NCBI RefSeq assembly: GCF_003352465.1
Contig: NZ_CP031153.1
Coordinates: forward strand, 2,656,987 to 2,720,986
Length of the DNA stretch: 64,000 nt
Source: Kordia sp. SMS9
Lineage (GTDB): Bacteria; Bacteroidota; Bacteroidia; Flavobacteriales; Flavobacteriaceae
Direction: 5' to 3'
Made by a program: the position numbers and the translations under genes. Of the stretch, positions 16,783-24,701 are shown piece by piece (position 1 is the stretch's first letter; every line of letters starts with the position of its first letter). A model generated the notes under the pieces. That model did not search any database and had not been told where the DNA came from. It was given only the letters and a program-made list of their open reading frames with translations.

Positions 16783-18495
16783 TTAAGGAACGACAACTTT
16801 AGAAGCCATTTCCATCAAAATTGTACACAAAATAGCGCCATAGGTTCCCACGACATAGCCAAAGACTGCCAACAACACACCAACCGAAGTCAATGATGGA
16901 TGAAAAGCAGAAGCCACAATCGGCGCAGAAGCCGCACCACCAACATTTGCCTGACTTCCCACGGCGAGGAAGAAATACGGTGCACGAATGAGTTTTGCTA
17001 CCAATATTAACAATCCTGCGTGAATCGCCATCCAAACGAGTCCGACCACTAATAATCCTGGATTTTCCAATACTTTTCCTAAGTCCATTTTCATTCCGAT
17101 AGAAGCAACTAAAATGTAAATAAAAATACTTCCAATTTTACTCGCGCCCGCACCTTCATAATTTTTAGCTTTCGTGTACGATAATAAAATTCCAAACGCT
17201 GTGGCAATGGTAATCATCCAAAAGAAAGAAGAACCTAAAAAGGACAACGCGCCATCGTCGTTAGACACAATTTCAAACTGATTTAAGAAACTCGTAATGC
17301 TGCCTGCGCCAAAATGCGCCAACGAAACACCACCAAAAGCTAACGCTAGAATAATCATCAATTCTGTCAGCGTAGGATTTCGCTTGATTTTATCTGTAAA
17401 CTCGGAAACGCGTTCTTTTAAACGTTCAATCGCAGAGGTATCGGCTTTTAATTTTTTGTCAATTTTTTTTGATTTTCCAATTCCTAAGAGTAAAATCGCC
17501 ATCCATAAATTTGCTACGACAATATCTACTAATACCATGGCGCCATATTTATCCTGACTGTATTCAAAAATTTCTAACATTGCTGCTTGGTTAGCGCCGC
17601 CGCCAATCCAACTTCCCGCCAAGGTTGACAATCCACGCCAAACCGCATCAGGACCTGCGCCACCTACAGTTTCTGGTGAAAATACAGAGATGAGTAAAAT
17701 TGCCAAAGGTCCGCCAATAATGATTCCAACCGTTCCTGTAAAGAACATAATCAACGCTTTTGGACCTAATTTGAATACACCTTTTAAGTCAATACTCAAG
17801 GTCATTAATATCAACGCGGCTGGCAATAAGAAGCGACTCGCAATGAAATATGCTTCTGAATATTTATCGGAAATGATGCCAAACGTACTTAAAATTGCAG
17901 GCAACATATAGCAAATAAGTAGGGCAGGAACGAATTTATAAAACTTTTTCCAGCCTGTGTTTTTGCTTGATTCTGTAAAGAAAACGAAGCCTAAGAGCAG
18001 CATCAAAATTCCAAACACAATTTTGTCACTACTAAAAATAGGTTTTGCGTAAATAATGGTTTTATTTATTTTTTGTTTTTTGAGAGGAATTATAATTGTC
18101 TGATTTCCATTGTAAAACGTAGCTTGTGTACATTCAAAAATAGCTGCTGAAAATCCTTTTTTTGGTTGATTGGAAAGTTCAAAAAGTGAAAAGGATTCTA
18201 CAGTTGTATATTTTTCGTTTCCACGATAGGAAATCGTTGCTTCCGAATCGTTTATGTTAAAAGAAAAAGTACCATTCGCTAGAAACGGTTTGTGGATGTT
18301 TTTAATGTCATCAATACTTGCCAACGAATCGTTGACTTTTATTTTTAGATCGAATCCTGAAAACGTAATAGAATCAATTGCAATTTTTGTATTAAAATTT
18401 TGTTGTTTACTTTCTTTAGTGTCGATCGTTAGGTTTTGTGAAAACACAGAGAAAGACATGAAGAATAGGAGAAAAGCAATGGCTTTTTTGAACAT
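16783..18495 (-). CDS. DUF819-family membrane protein with an N-terminal exported domain
   Basis: The 570-aa protein starts at ATG 18495 (MFKKAIAFLLFFMSFSVFSQ, signal peptide). Residues about 20-165 form a beta-rich periplasmic domain. From about 170 there are 10-12 hydrophobic segments with DUF819 signatures (SIDLKGVFKLGPKALIMFFTG; GSWIGGGANQAAM; SQANVGGAASAPIVASAF). DUF819 (YjcL-like) proteins resemble sodium-dependent or carboxylate transporters of the inner membrane. The added periplasmic domain is unusual and may bind substrate. The gene is monocistronic. The substrate is unknown. Confidence 0.85.
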   Translation of the reverse strand: MFKKAIAFLLFFMSFSVFSQNLTIDTKESKQQNFNTKIAIDSITFSGFDLKIKVNDSLASIDDIKNIHKPFLANGTFSFNINDSEATISYRGNEKYTTVESFSLFELSNQPKKGFSAAIFECTQATFYNGNQTIIIPLKKQKINKTIIYAKPIFSSDKIVFGILMLLLGFVFFTESSKNTGWKKFYKFVPALLICYMLPAILSTFGIISDKYSEAYFIASRFLLPAALILMTLSIDLKGVFKLGPKALIMFFTGTVGIIIGGPLAILLISVFSPETVGGAGPDAVWRGLSTLAGSWIGGGANQAAMLEIFEYSQDKYGAMVLVDIVVANLWMAILLLGIGKSKKIDKKLKADTSAIERLKERVSEFTDKIKRNPTLTELMIILALAFGGVSLAHFGAGSITSFLNQFEIVSNDDGALSFLGSSFFWMITIATAFGILLSYTKAKNYEGAGASKIGSIFIYILVASIGMKMDLGKVLENPGLLVVGLVWMAIHAGLLILVAKLIRAPYFFLAVGSQANVGGAASAPIVASAFHPSLTSVGVLLAVFGYVVGTYGAILCTILMEMASKVVVP

Positions 18496-18699
18496 AATTG
18501 GATGGTTTATGTTGCAAAATACCAAAAAATGGAATTATAAGTGTTAAATGTTGGGTTTTTAATGAAAATGGGAGAAGCATTTTTGTGTGAGTTTTGAAAA
18601 CTCATATAGCGAGATTCGCACAACGATTTTGAAAATGTAAGAGGCTTCTCTTACAAAACTGAATGAACGAATTCACAAAAAAACAGCAAACACGCTGAA

Positions 18700-18888
18700 C
18701 TATTCTTCAGGTATTTGCTGCGAACTGTCTGTTCGTTTTTTGGGTGCTCTTTTTGCGTTTTTTAAACTTTGCATCAGCATCCATTCTATTTGTCCATTGG
18801 TACTGCGAAATTCGTCTGCAGCCCATTTTTCAATAGCTTTCAGCATTTCTTCATTCAATCTTAATGCAAAGGCTTTCTTTTTTGCCAT
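18700..18888 (-). CDS. Ribbon-helix-helix (Arc-type) DNA-binding protein, 62 aa
   Basis: MAKKKAFALRLNEEMLKAIEKWAADEFRS is the Arc/MetJ-like pattern: one beta strand (AFALRLN) followed by two helices, then NGQIEWMLMQSLKNA. The tail is basic. It would bind DNA as a dimer and could regulate the SPFH operon it terminates (SPFH, glycine-zipper, DUF4177, DUF1648, then this gene, all minus strand). The gap to the DUF1648 gene is 105 nt, so its own promoter is possible. Confidence 0.8.
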   Translation of the reverse strand: MAKKKAFALRLNEEMLKAIEKWAADEFRSTNGQIEWMLMQSLKNAKRAPKKRTDSSQQIPEE

Positions 18889-18993
18889 AATTATTTTTTT
18901 GACTCGATAATCGAGATTTGAACATTCTTATGCTTGCGTCAAAATATTTTTTACTTGTTCTTTTTGGCTTTCGCGGACTTTTTCTGGAGTGAT

Positions 18994-19506
18994 TTATTTT
19001 GGCGCTTTTTGATTTTTCAACATAAATACAATTAGTACGATTGGCATTGCAACGGAGTATACAATGATTAAATAGGTCATGGCGGATTCCATAAAAAAGT
19101 TGTCTCCAAATGACTTTTGAATCATCGCATAACACACATACGCAAGTAATAACAAGGTTAGTAGATTTACGTAGCGCAACATGCGGCTGCTGAGTCGGTA
19201 ATTGTGTTGCGCATTTTCTTCCGTGATGTTCACCATATAATTATGAATCTGTGGAAACCTTGTCAATACATGCATTCCGACAGTGATGACCGTTGTAATT
19301 CCGAGTAAAACCCAAATTAACATTTTATTACCTGTTCCATCCACTTCACCTTTGTAATTGATGTGAGTTGGAATTGTTTCTGGTAACGAACTGTAGGAGA
19401 TGATCACATACATCCACAAAGCAATTAAAATCGCTGCTGTGGTAGCTTCTAAAATGGTGTCAATTGGTTCTAACTGAATTTTTATTTTTGGTCTGTTTGC
19501 ATACAT
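18994..19506 (-). CDS. DUF1648-domain membrane protein
   Basis: I use ATG 19506 (MYANRPKIKIQLEPID). The 170-aa protein has four likely membrane segments. The DUF1648 signature is SLPETIPTHINYKGEVDGTGNK after the first transmembrane helix. Related domains occur in SdpI-type immunity and signal-transducing membrane proteins. Its start lies 4 nt after the DUF4177 stop, so it belongs to the SPFH operon. Confidence 0.85.
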   Translation of the reverse strand: MYANRPKIKIQLEPIDTILEATTAAILIALWMYVIISYSSLPETIPTHINYKGEVDGTGNKMLIWVLLGITTVITVGMHVLTRFPQIHNYMVNITEENAQHNYRLSSRMLRYVNLLTLLLLAYVCYAMIQKSFGDNFFMESAMTYLIIVYSVAMPIVLIVFMLKNQKAPK

Positions 19507-19510
19507 TATT

Positions 19511-19675
19511 TTATCTGTTTTTATTACGTTCAAAGATAACTTGTATAAAACCTTCATGCTTGGTTACTGTATGCAGTTCCCAACCTTGTTTTGCATGATT
19601 GTTCAATATTTCTTCCAGTTTTTCACTTCGGTCTTTCCAGCCTAAACTTGGTTTTACGACTTTATATTCTTTCAT
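19511..19675 (-). CDS. DUF4177-domain small protein (54 aa)
   Basis: The short frame MKEYKVVKPSLGWKDRSEKL ... QGWELHTVTK ... IFERNKNR matches the DUF4177 pattern (YKV ... LN.....GWELV ... FER). It has no signal peptide. It lies 23 nt after the glycine-zipper gene stop and 4 nt before the DUF1648 gene, so translational coupling in the SPFH operon is likely. Function unknown. Confidence 0.82.
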   Translation of the reverse strand: MKEYKVVKPSLGWKDRSEKLEEILNNHAKQGWELHTVTKHEGFIQVIFERNKNR

Positions 19676-19698
19676 GATGTATTTTTCAAATTAAAAAG

Positions 19699-19875
19699 TT
19701 ATTCAGCGTCATTTTTAAATACGATAAGGCTCAAAATAACGCCGATACAGATTCCAATAAAACTTCCTGTCACGGTTCCCATGGCAACATTTCCAATAAC
19801 GGCGCCAACTGTAGTTCCAATACTAGTTCCTAAAGCGACACCAATTGCAATGGCTGTGATTTGTTTTTTGTTCAT
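19699..19875 (-). CDS. Small glycine-zipper membrane protein (58 aa)
   Basis: MNKKQITAIAIGVALGTSIG continues with repeated GxxxG spacing (GTTVGAVIGNVAMGTVTGSFIGICIG) and ends NDAE. It is almost wholly hydrophobic, with two tightly packed membrane helices of glycine-zipper type. Its start is 6 nt after the SPFH stop codon. It could be a partner of the SPFH membrane scaffold. Confidence 0.82.
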   Translation of the reverse strand: MNKKQITAIAIGVALGTSIGTTVGAVIGNVAMGTVTGSFIGICIGVILSLIVFKNDAE

Positions 19876-19881
19876 GGTATA

Positions 19882-20742
19882 TTATTGATGTAAGGTTCCT
19901 GTATTTACTACGGGAGATGCTTCTTTGTCACCACATAAAATCACTAATAAATTACTGACCATTGCTGCTTTTCGTTCTTCGTCTAAGACGAGCAATTCTT
20001 TTTGATTTAATTCATGAAGTGCCATTTCTACCATGCTTACGGCGCCTTCTACAATTTTGTGTCTCGCTGCAACGATGGCAGTTGCCTGTTGTCTTTTTAG
20101 CATGGCACTGGCAATTTCTTGTGCGTATGCTAAGTATCCAATTCTAGCTTCTAGGACTTCAATTCCAGCAATGGATAAGCGTTCTTCCAATTCTTTTTCT
20201 AGTGCTTCACTGACTTCATTCACACTAGAACGTAGCGTAATATCTTCGTCGTGTCCTTCATCTGCAAAATTATCATACGGATACATACTTGCCAATTTTC
20301 GTACAGCGGCATCGGTTTGTACACGTACAAAATGTTCGTAGTTGTCTACATCAAAAGCGGCTTTGTAGGTATTGCTCACACGCCATACTAAAATCGTACT
20401 AATCATGATCGGGTTTCCGAGTTTGTCATTTACTTTCAAACGTTCACTATCAAAATTACTGGCGCGCAAAGAGATTTTCTTTTTGGTGTAGAAAGGATTT
20501 ACCCAATAAAAACCGTTTTGTTTTACCGTTCCGACATATTTACCAAATAATAATAACACGCGCGAACCATTTGGATTTACCATGATAAAGCCAAAAGCAA
20601 TTAAAAGTGCAGCCACGATTGTAATAATAAATATTGGATTTTTAAGAAGAATCATTGTGGCGATGCTTCCGAAAAATAGGATTAAAAATACAAACAGCAT
20701 TAAATATCCGTTTGCGGGAATGATAATTTTCTCTTCTTTCAT
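19882..20742 (-). CDS. SPFH/Band 7 domain protein
   Basis: The 286-aa protein has two N-terminal hydrophobic segments (residues 10-55), then the SPFH domain (NGFYWVNPFYTKKKISLRASNFDSE ... VWRVSNTYKAAFDVDNYEHFVRVQTDAAVRKLAS) and a helical Ala-rich coiled-coil region (EIASAMLKRQQATAIVAARHKIVEGAVSMVE). These proteins form oligomeric membrane scaffolds of the flotillin/stomatin class. It is the first gene of a five-gene minus-strand operon that ends with an RHH regulator. Confidence 0.92.
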   Translation of the reverse strand: MKEEKIIIPANGYLMLFVFLILFFGSIATMILLKNPIFIITIVAALLIAFGFIMVNPNGSRVLLLFGKYVGTVKQNGFYWVNPFYTKKKISLRASNFDSERLKVNDKLGNPIMISTILVWRVSNTYKAAFDVDNYEHFVRVQTDAAVRKLASMYPYDNFADEGHDEDITLRSSVNEVSEALEKELEERLSIAGIEVLEARIGYLAYAQEIASAMLKRQQATAIVAARHKIVEGAVSMVEMALHELNQKELLVLDEERKAAMVSNLLVILCGDKEASPVVNTGTLHQ

Positions 20743-20829
20743 AATGAGGTGTTTTAGATTGATATTAAAATGATATCATAAATATATAAAATTAAATTTA
20801 TATTTTCCTAATAATCACATAGATTTATT

Positions 20830-20928
20830 TTTCAAGGTGCTTTTGAAGAAGTATCTTATCTCAGCAATAGTGATAGTTTTGAGCAGAAAAACGAGTTTGG
20901 CACACCGTTTGTTTATATGAAAGTGTAA
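20830..20928 (+). pseudogene. Orphan 3' end of a gene (32 codons)
   Basis: The frame FQGAFEEVSYLSNSDSFEQK ... FVYMKV-stop looks like a genuine protein C-terminus but has no start codon and a stop shortly upstream. I do not recognise the family. It lies next to the 50-bp module and the recombinase remnant, which suggests a deletion scar. Confidence 0.45.
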
Positions 20929-20949
20929 CAACGCAAAGACATTTAGTAA

Positions 20950-20999
20950 AGCTGGTTACTTTCTAAAGAGAGCTTGTTATATTTTTGGTTGGTTAGTTA
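20950..20999 (+). repeat. 50-bp dispersed module, copy A (intact)
   Basis: It begins AGCTGGTTACTTTCTAAAGA and ends TTTTTGGTTGGTTAGTTA. It is identical over all 50 positions to the IS-split copy at 33109-33144 plus 34797-34810, and similar to 39726-39775. It is followed at once by a terminator hairpin, as in the other two copies. Confidence 0.85.
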
Positions 21000-21000
21000 T

Positions 21001-21029
21001 AAAACACTTCGCGATTGCGGAGTGTTTTT
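21001..21029 (+). terminator. Terminator attached to module copy A
   Basis: aacact-cgc (21003-21012) pairs with gcg-agtgtt (21017-21026), followed by T residues on the plus strand. Confidence 0.7.
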
Positions 21030-21097
21030 CCTAGTTTATGGGTTTTGCGACGCAATATTCACTTGGGTTTTCAGTTTTCTACAAACCTAAAATCATG

Positions 21098-21572
21098 CGA
21101 ATATTCAATTCAATTTTGAAAAATGAATACGATTTGAAAAAATTGAAACTATTTTCAGAGCCTAAATTTTATAGTGCAAAAGGTGATTTATCTATGCGTT
21201 GGTTTGTGTATTTTTTGTATCGTGATTCAAAAACAGGAAAAGCTGCAACAATCCTCAAACATCACTAAGAAAAGAAAAATTGCAAGTCAGCAGAAACAAT
21301 ACACTGTTAAAGAATCATTAGAATTTGCTTTATCACAAAAAAGCCCTAGTTGGAAAAAGAAAACTGCTAGGTATTTATGTCACATTACAATAAATTTATC
21401 TCTTGGTTAGAAAGTAATGATTTACTAGAAATAAATATCAAAGAGTTAAAAAAGCGTGATGTAACGTTGTTTTTGAATACCATAAAAAAGGCGCAAACTA
21501 AAAAAAGAAAAAGAGTTAGGGATTGAACCAGCTATTGTAGCACCTAAGACACGAAATAATTCCTTGGGCTAA
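21098..21572 (+). pseudogene. Decayed tyrosine recombinase/integrase (N-terminal part only)
   Basis: Pieces in shifted frames resemble the N-terminal and core-binding domains of Bacteroidota tyrosine recombinases: AKGDLSMRWFVYFLYRDSKTGK (frame 2), then KESLEFALSQKSPSWKKKTA (frame 0), then FISWLESNDLLEINIKELKKRDVTLFL (frame 2), then ELGIEPAIVAPKTRNNSLG-stop (frame 0). At least three frameshifts are needed. The catalytic C-terminal domain with its Arg, His and Tyr residues is absent, so it cannot be active. It points to an old integrated element at this site. The match is from memory of the family. Confidence 0.65.
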
Positions 21573-21575
21573 AAT

Positions 21576-23102
21576 CTACACTTTCTTCTTCAACTCAAAC
21601 AAATCTGTTCTTCGGTCTCTTAAATTTTTTACAGCACCAAATTGATTGAGTTCACGAAGTAAATCTATGTCTACATCTGCAATAAGAATCATTTCTGTAT
21701 TAGGCGTAGCTTCTGCTTTGATTCCGTTGGTTGGAAAGGAAAAATCACAAGGTGTAAATACCATAGATTGTGCAAATTGAATATCCATATTTTGTACTTT
21801 GGGTAAGTTGCCAACACTTCCTGCAATGGCAACATAACATTCGTTTTCAATAGCTCTGGCACGCGCACAGTTTCGCACGCGAGAATACCCGTTTTGTGTG
21901 TCTGTTAAAAACGGAACAAATAAAATGTCCATTCCTTCATCAGCGAGTAATCGGCTGAGTTCAGGAAATTCTGAATCATAGCAAATTAAGACTCCTATTT
22001 TACCACAATCGGTATCAAAGGTTTGCAATTTGTTTCCGCCTTGCATTCCCCATACTTTTGCTTCATCTGGTGTTACATGCAATTTTTCGTAACGCTCCAT
22101 GTTACCATCGCGCTTGCATAGATATCCAACATTGTACAGTTTGCCATCACGCATTTCTGGCATGCTTCCCGAAATGATATTGATGTTGTAGGATATAGAG
22201 AATTCTGAAAATTTTTCAACAATTGCTTTGGTATGTTTTGCAAGTTCACGAATGGCATCGGGCGTAGACATGTGATTGTTCACCGCCATTAATGGAGCAT
22301 TGAAAAATTCAGGAAACAGTGCAAAATCTGAGCGATATCCTGCCACAGCATCAATAAAAAATTCGGCTTGTTGCATGAGTTCTTCCAAGTCTTTATACGG
22401 TCGCATTTGCCATTGAATAAGTCCTAAACGCACTATTTTCTTCTTAGTTGTCGCTTTTTTTGTGGGCTTTTCATAGTAAATGTTGTCCCACTCCATCAGC
22501 ACAGCAAATTCGTTGGATGCTTTGTCTCCTTTTAAATAGCCTTTTAATACTTTTGTGGGATGGAAATCATTTGAAATTTGAAAGTTCAGCACAGAGTCAT
22601 TGATTTCTTTGCGCTTTACTTTTTCAATATATTCTTTTGGACTCAGCGTATTTGCATAGTTATGATAATTAGGAATTCTTCCGCCAAAAGCGATGCCTTT
22701 TAAATTACGTTTTTCGCATAGTTCTTTTCGATAGTCATACAAACGTCTTCCCAAGCGCAATCCTCGAAATTCAGGTTTTATAAACACATCAATTCCATAC
22801 AACACGTCACCATCATCTGTATGAGCGTTGAAGGATTTTTGAACAATGTCTTTGTAGGTGTGAGATTCTTCAAACGAATTGTAATCAACAATAATTGACA
22901 ATGCACAACCAGCCAATTGGCCATTAATTTTAATGACTACTTGTCCTTCTGAAAATTTTGTTATTAAGGTTTCTATTTGTGCTTCTTGCCAATACGATTC
23001 AGGCATCGTTTTATACGCCTGAATCATCGCTTCTTTTAGCTCTTGGTAATCATCTAAACTCAAAAAAATGAGTTCGATATTTTCAATATCTTTTGTTTTC
23101 AT
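21576..23102 (-). CDS. GNAT acetyltransferase fused to a carbon-nitrogen hydrolase
   Basis: The 508-aa protein is bifunctional. Residues about 1-205 are a GNAT domain with the acetyl-CoA loop FRGLRLGRRLYDYRKELC. Residues about 220-505 are a nitrilase-fold amidase with the Glu-Lys-Cys triad in LFPEFFNAPL, EKLHVTPDE and GVLICYDSEFPE. This fused architecture is familiar in Bacteroidota and suggests metabolite repair or acyl-amide turnover, but the substrate is unknown. It is cytosolic and ends 3 nt from the recombinase remnant. Confidence 0.92.
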   Translation of the reverse strand: MKTKDIENIELIFLSLDDYQELKEAMIQAYKTMPESYWQEAQIETLITKFSEGQVVIKINGQLAGCALSIIVDYNSFEESHTYKDIVQKSFNAHTDDGDVLYGIDVFIKPEFRGLRLGRRLYDYRKELCEKRNLKGIAFGGRIPNYHNYANTLSPKEYIEKVKRKEINDSVLNFQISNDFHPTKVLKGYLKGDKASNEFAVLMEWDNIYYEKPTKKATTKKKIVRLGLIQWQMRPYKDLEELMQQAEFFIDAVAGYRSDFALFPEFFNAPLMAVNNHMSTPDAIRELAKHTKAIVEKFSEFSISYNINIISGSMPEMRDGKLYNVGYLCKRDGNMERYEKLHVTPDEAKVWGMQGGNKLQTFDTDCGKIGVLICYDSEFPELSRLLADEGMDILFVPFLTDTQNGYSRVRNCARARAIENECYVAIAGSVGNLPKVQNMDIQFAQSMVFTPCDFSFPTNGIKAEATPNTEMILIADVDIDLLRELNQFGAVKNLRDRRTDLFELKKKV

Positions 23103-23143
23103 AGCTTTAATTGCATGATTAATTGAACCTTACTAAAGGCAAT

Positions 23144-23560
23144 CTATTTTGCAGTAAAAATTTCATCTTCGTTTTTAAAACTTTTAAATTCTACTTTATA
23201 TCCATCTGGATCCGTGACAAAAAACGAGATGTGTTCTCCAGCTTTGTCTTCTAAAAAAGTAACTTCAGTAGTGACTTCCATATCCATTGAAAATAACTTT
23301 GTGTAGAGTGTACCCCAAGTTTCTGTATCTACAATGACTCCGAAGTGAAATGATGGCAATACTTGTCCGCTTAAACGATAGTTTTTAAAATCGAAGTTAA
23401 ATGAACCGGCACTGGTAAATGTGAGTTGATTTCCATGCAAATTGATATCTACCCATGTATCTGTACCTCTTCCTTTTGTTGCGCCAAGTTTGTTTACATA
23501 AAAGTCTTCTACTTTTTCTATATCTTCACATGGCAATGCTAGATGAAATGCTGCTTTCAT
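23144..23560 (-). CDS. VOC (glyoxalase/dioxygenase superfamily) protein
   Basis: The 138-aa protein has two beta-alpha-beta-beta-beta modules: the first begins FHLALPCEDIEKVEDFYVNKLGA, and the second contains HFGVIVDTETWGTLYTKLF and ends HISFFVTDPDGYKVEFKSF. Metal-ligand candidates are H7, H73 and E in KVEFK. It is probably a small metal-dependent enzyme of unknown substrate. Its start overlaps the end of the upstream Nudix gene by 35 nt, so the two are co-translated. Confidence 0.88.
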   Translation of the reverse strand: MKAAFHLALPCEDIEKVEDFYVNKLGATKGRGTDTWVDINLHGNQLTFTSAGSFNFDFKNYRLSGQVLPSFHFGVIVDTETWGTLYTKLFSMDMEVTTEVTFLEDKAGEHISFFVTDPDGYKVEFKSFKNEDEIFTAK

Positions 23561-23978
23561 AATTAGTTGCTTTCGTTTTCTTTTTATAGTTACTTTTGAA
23601 ATACTTTTTTACTGCTTTTTTATCTTCTTTATCTAAGAAAGGCAATGCATCTTTCCAGTATACCCAATATACATCTTTAAATTTCTCTGTTTCTATGACT
23701 TGAAATGAATTAGTTACAAGTCGAGTCACAAAATGATGTTTTACAATGATGGTTTCTTCTTTTGATCGTACGCTAGACACTAAGTGTGTGAGTCGAAAAC
23801 GATCAATTGACAAACCAATTTCTTCTGCCGATTCGCGTACCAAACTTTTTTCTAATGACTCTGAACGCTTTTTAACACCGCCAGGAAGCGTTAATCTTTT
23901 AATGACACCTACCTTTTCAATAACCAATAAACAATTGTTGTTAACCGCCAGTAAACGAGTTTTATGGATAATTTTCAC
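23526..23978 (-). CDS. Nudix hydrolase
   Basis: The 150-aa protein starts with GTG at 23978. The Nudix box is complete: G-x5-E-x7-REUxEExGU appears as GGVKKRSESLEKSLVRESAE followed by EIGL. Such enzymes hydrolyse nucleoside diphosphate derivatives; the box does not reveal the substrate. The C-terminus is Lys-rich (KKYFKSNYKKKTKA) and overlaps the VOC gene by 35 nt. Confidence 0.9.
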   Translation of the reverse strand: MKIIHKTRLLAVNNNCLLVIEKVGVIKRLTLPGGVKKRSESLEKSLVRESAEEIGLSIDRFRLTHLVSSVRSKEETIIVKHHFVTRLVTNSFQVIETEKFKDVYWVYWKDALPFLDKEDKKAVKKYFKSNYKKKTKATNYESSISSSIAM

Positions 23979-24068
23979 TTTATACGTATTATTTTGTTTT
24001 TGTAAGTTGTCTTAATCAAATAATGATTTTGCAGCTTTTGGATTATCATGAATAAAATGTATAGTTAT

Positions 24069-24341
24069 CTATTTTTCGTCTATTAACTCCAACCCCAACA
24101 ATTTAAAAATGATAAAATCATCATCATCCAAATCGTTGATTATTTCTTCATAAGTAACCTCAAAGGTTTTATGTAACATAGAACCATCTTGTAGGTTGAA
24201 TTCGTCTAGTACATTTTTTGAAATTTCTTCAAAAATAATTTTCTCTTCAAAGGAGAAAATGAAGGTGTAATATCCATTACTATAGTTAATAAATACGCCT
24301 TCTTCGCTTTTAGTTTGTGGTGTTTCGTAATAGCTCATCAT
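24069..24341 (-). CDS. Small acidic protein (90 aa), paralogue of the 28999-29301 product
   Basis: I use ATG 24341; a TTG at 24359 would add six residues. I do not recognise a family. The body (EGVFINYSNGYYTF ... VLDEFNLQDGS ... HKTFEVTYEEI ... LLGLELIDEK) aligns by eye with the 100-aa exported protein at 28999 (EDGVYYFTDGND ... VLKAYDLM ... NRSFNVTYKTV ... ITALKLIE). This copy has no signal peptide. It lies 27 nt downstream of the 106-aa gene and may be the last gene of the polyamine operon. Confidence 0.7.
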   Translation of the reverse strand: MMSYYETPQTKSEEGVFINYSNGYYTFIFSFEEKIIFEEISKNVLDEFNLQDGSMLHKTFEVTYEEIINDLDDDDFIIFKLLGLELIDEK

Positions 24342-24368
24342 CACATTTTTAATTAACAACTCTGCTTC

Positions 24369-24689
24369 TTAATAATTGTCCTCATCCATAAATGGTGACT
24401 GTACAGCATCTGGATCATCATCGTCATAATCTTCATAATCCCTTTCATCGTAGTTTTCCATAGTCATCTCTAGTTTCACACTTACTTTGACTAAGTATTT
24501 GGTGTCTTCAGAGATAACTTCCACAGCTTCAATAGATTCTCCTTTTGCGTTTTTGAACTTTACAATTTGATGATCTTCATATCCAAAAGGATATTTTTCA
24601 ACTAGCAATCCTAATATTTCTGGCGTTAATTTTTTAAAGTCAACAATCACACGCTTTAAGATGTTTGTTTGTCTTTTGGCTTTTTCCAT
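24369..24689 (-). CDS. Conserved hypothetical acidic protein (106 aa)
   Basis: No known domain is recognised. The N-terminal 75 residues are mixed alpha/beta (RVIVDFKKLTPEILGLLVEKYPFGYEDHQIVKFKNAKGE; note FKNAKGE) and the tail is extremely acidic (YDERDYEDYDDDDPDA). It lies 12 nt after the deoxyhypusine-synthase-like gene, clearly inside the polyamine operon, so it could be a small accessory or polyamine-binding protein. The acidic tail suits binding a cationic polyamine, but that is speculation. Confidence 0.75.
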   Translation of the reverse strand: MEKAKRQTNILKRVIVDFKKLTPEILGLLVEKYPFGYEDHQIVKFKNAKGESIEAVEVISEDTKYLVKVSVKLEMTMENYDERDYEDYDDDDPDAVQSPFMDEDNY

Positions 24690-24701
24690 GATTCTGTTTG
24701 G

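Noticed and set aside
18851..19135. A 94-aa minus-strand frame between the DUF1648 and RHH genes
   Set aside because: It overlaps both better-supported genes in another frame and has a Ser/Lys-rich composition without any family sign.
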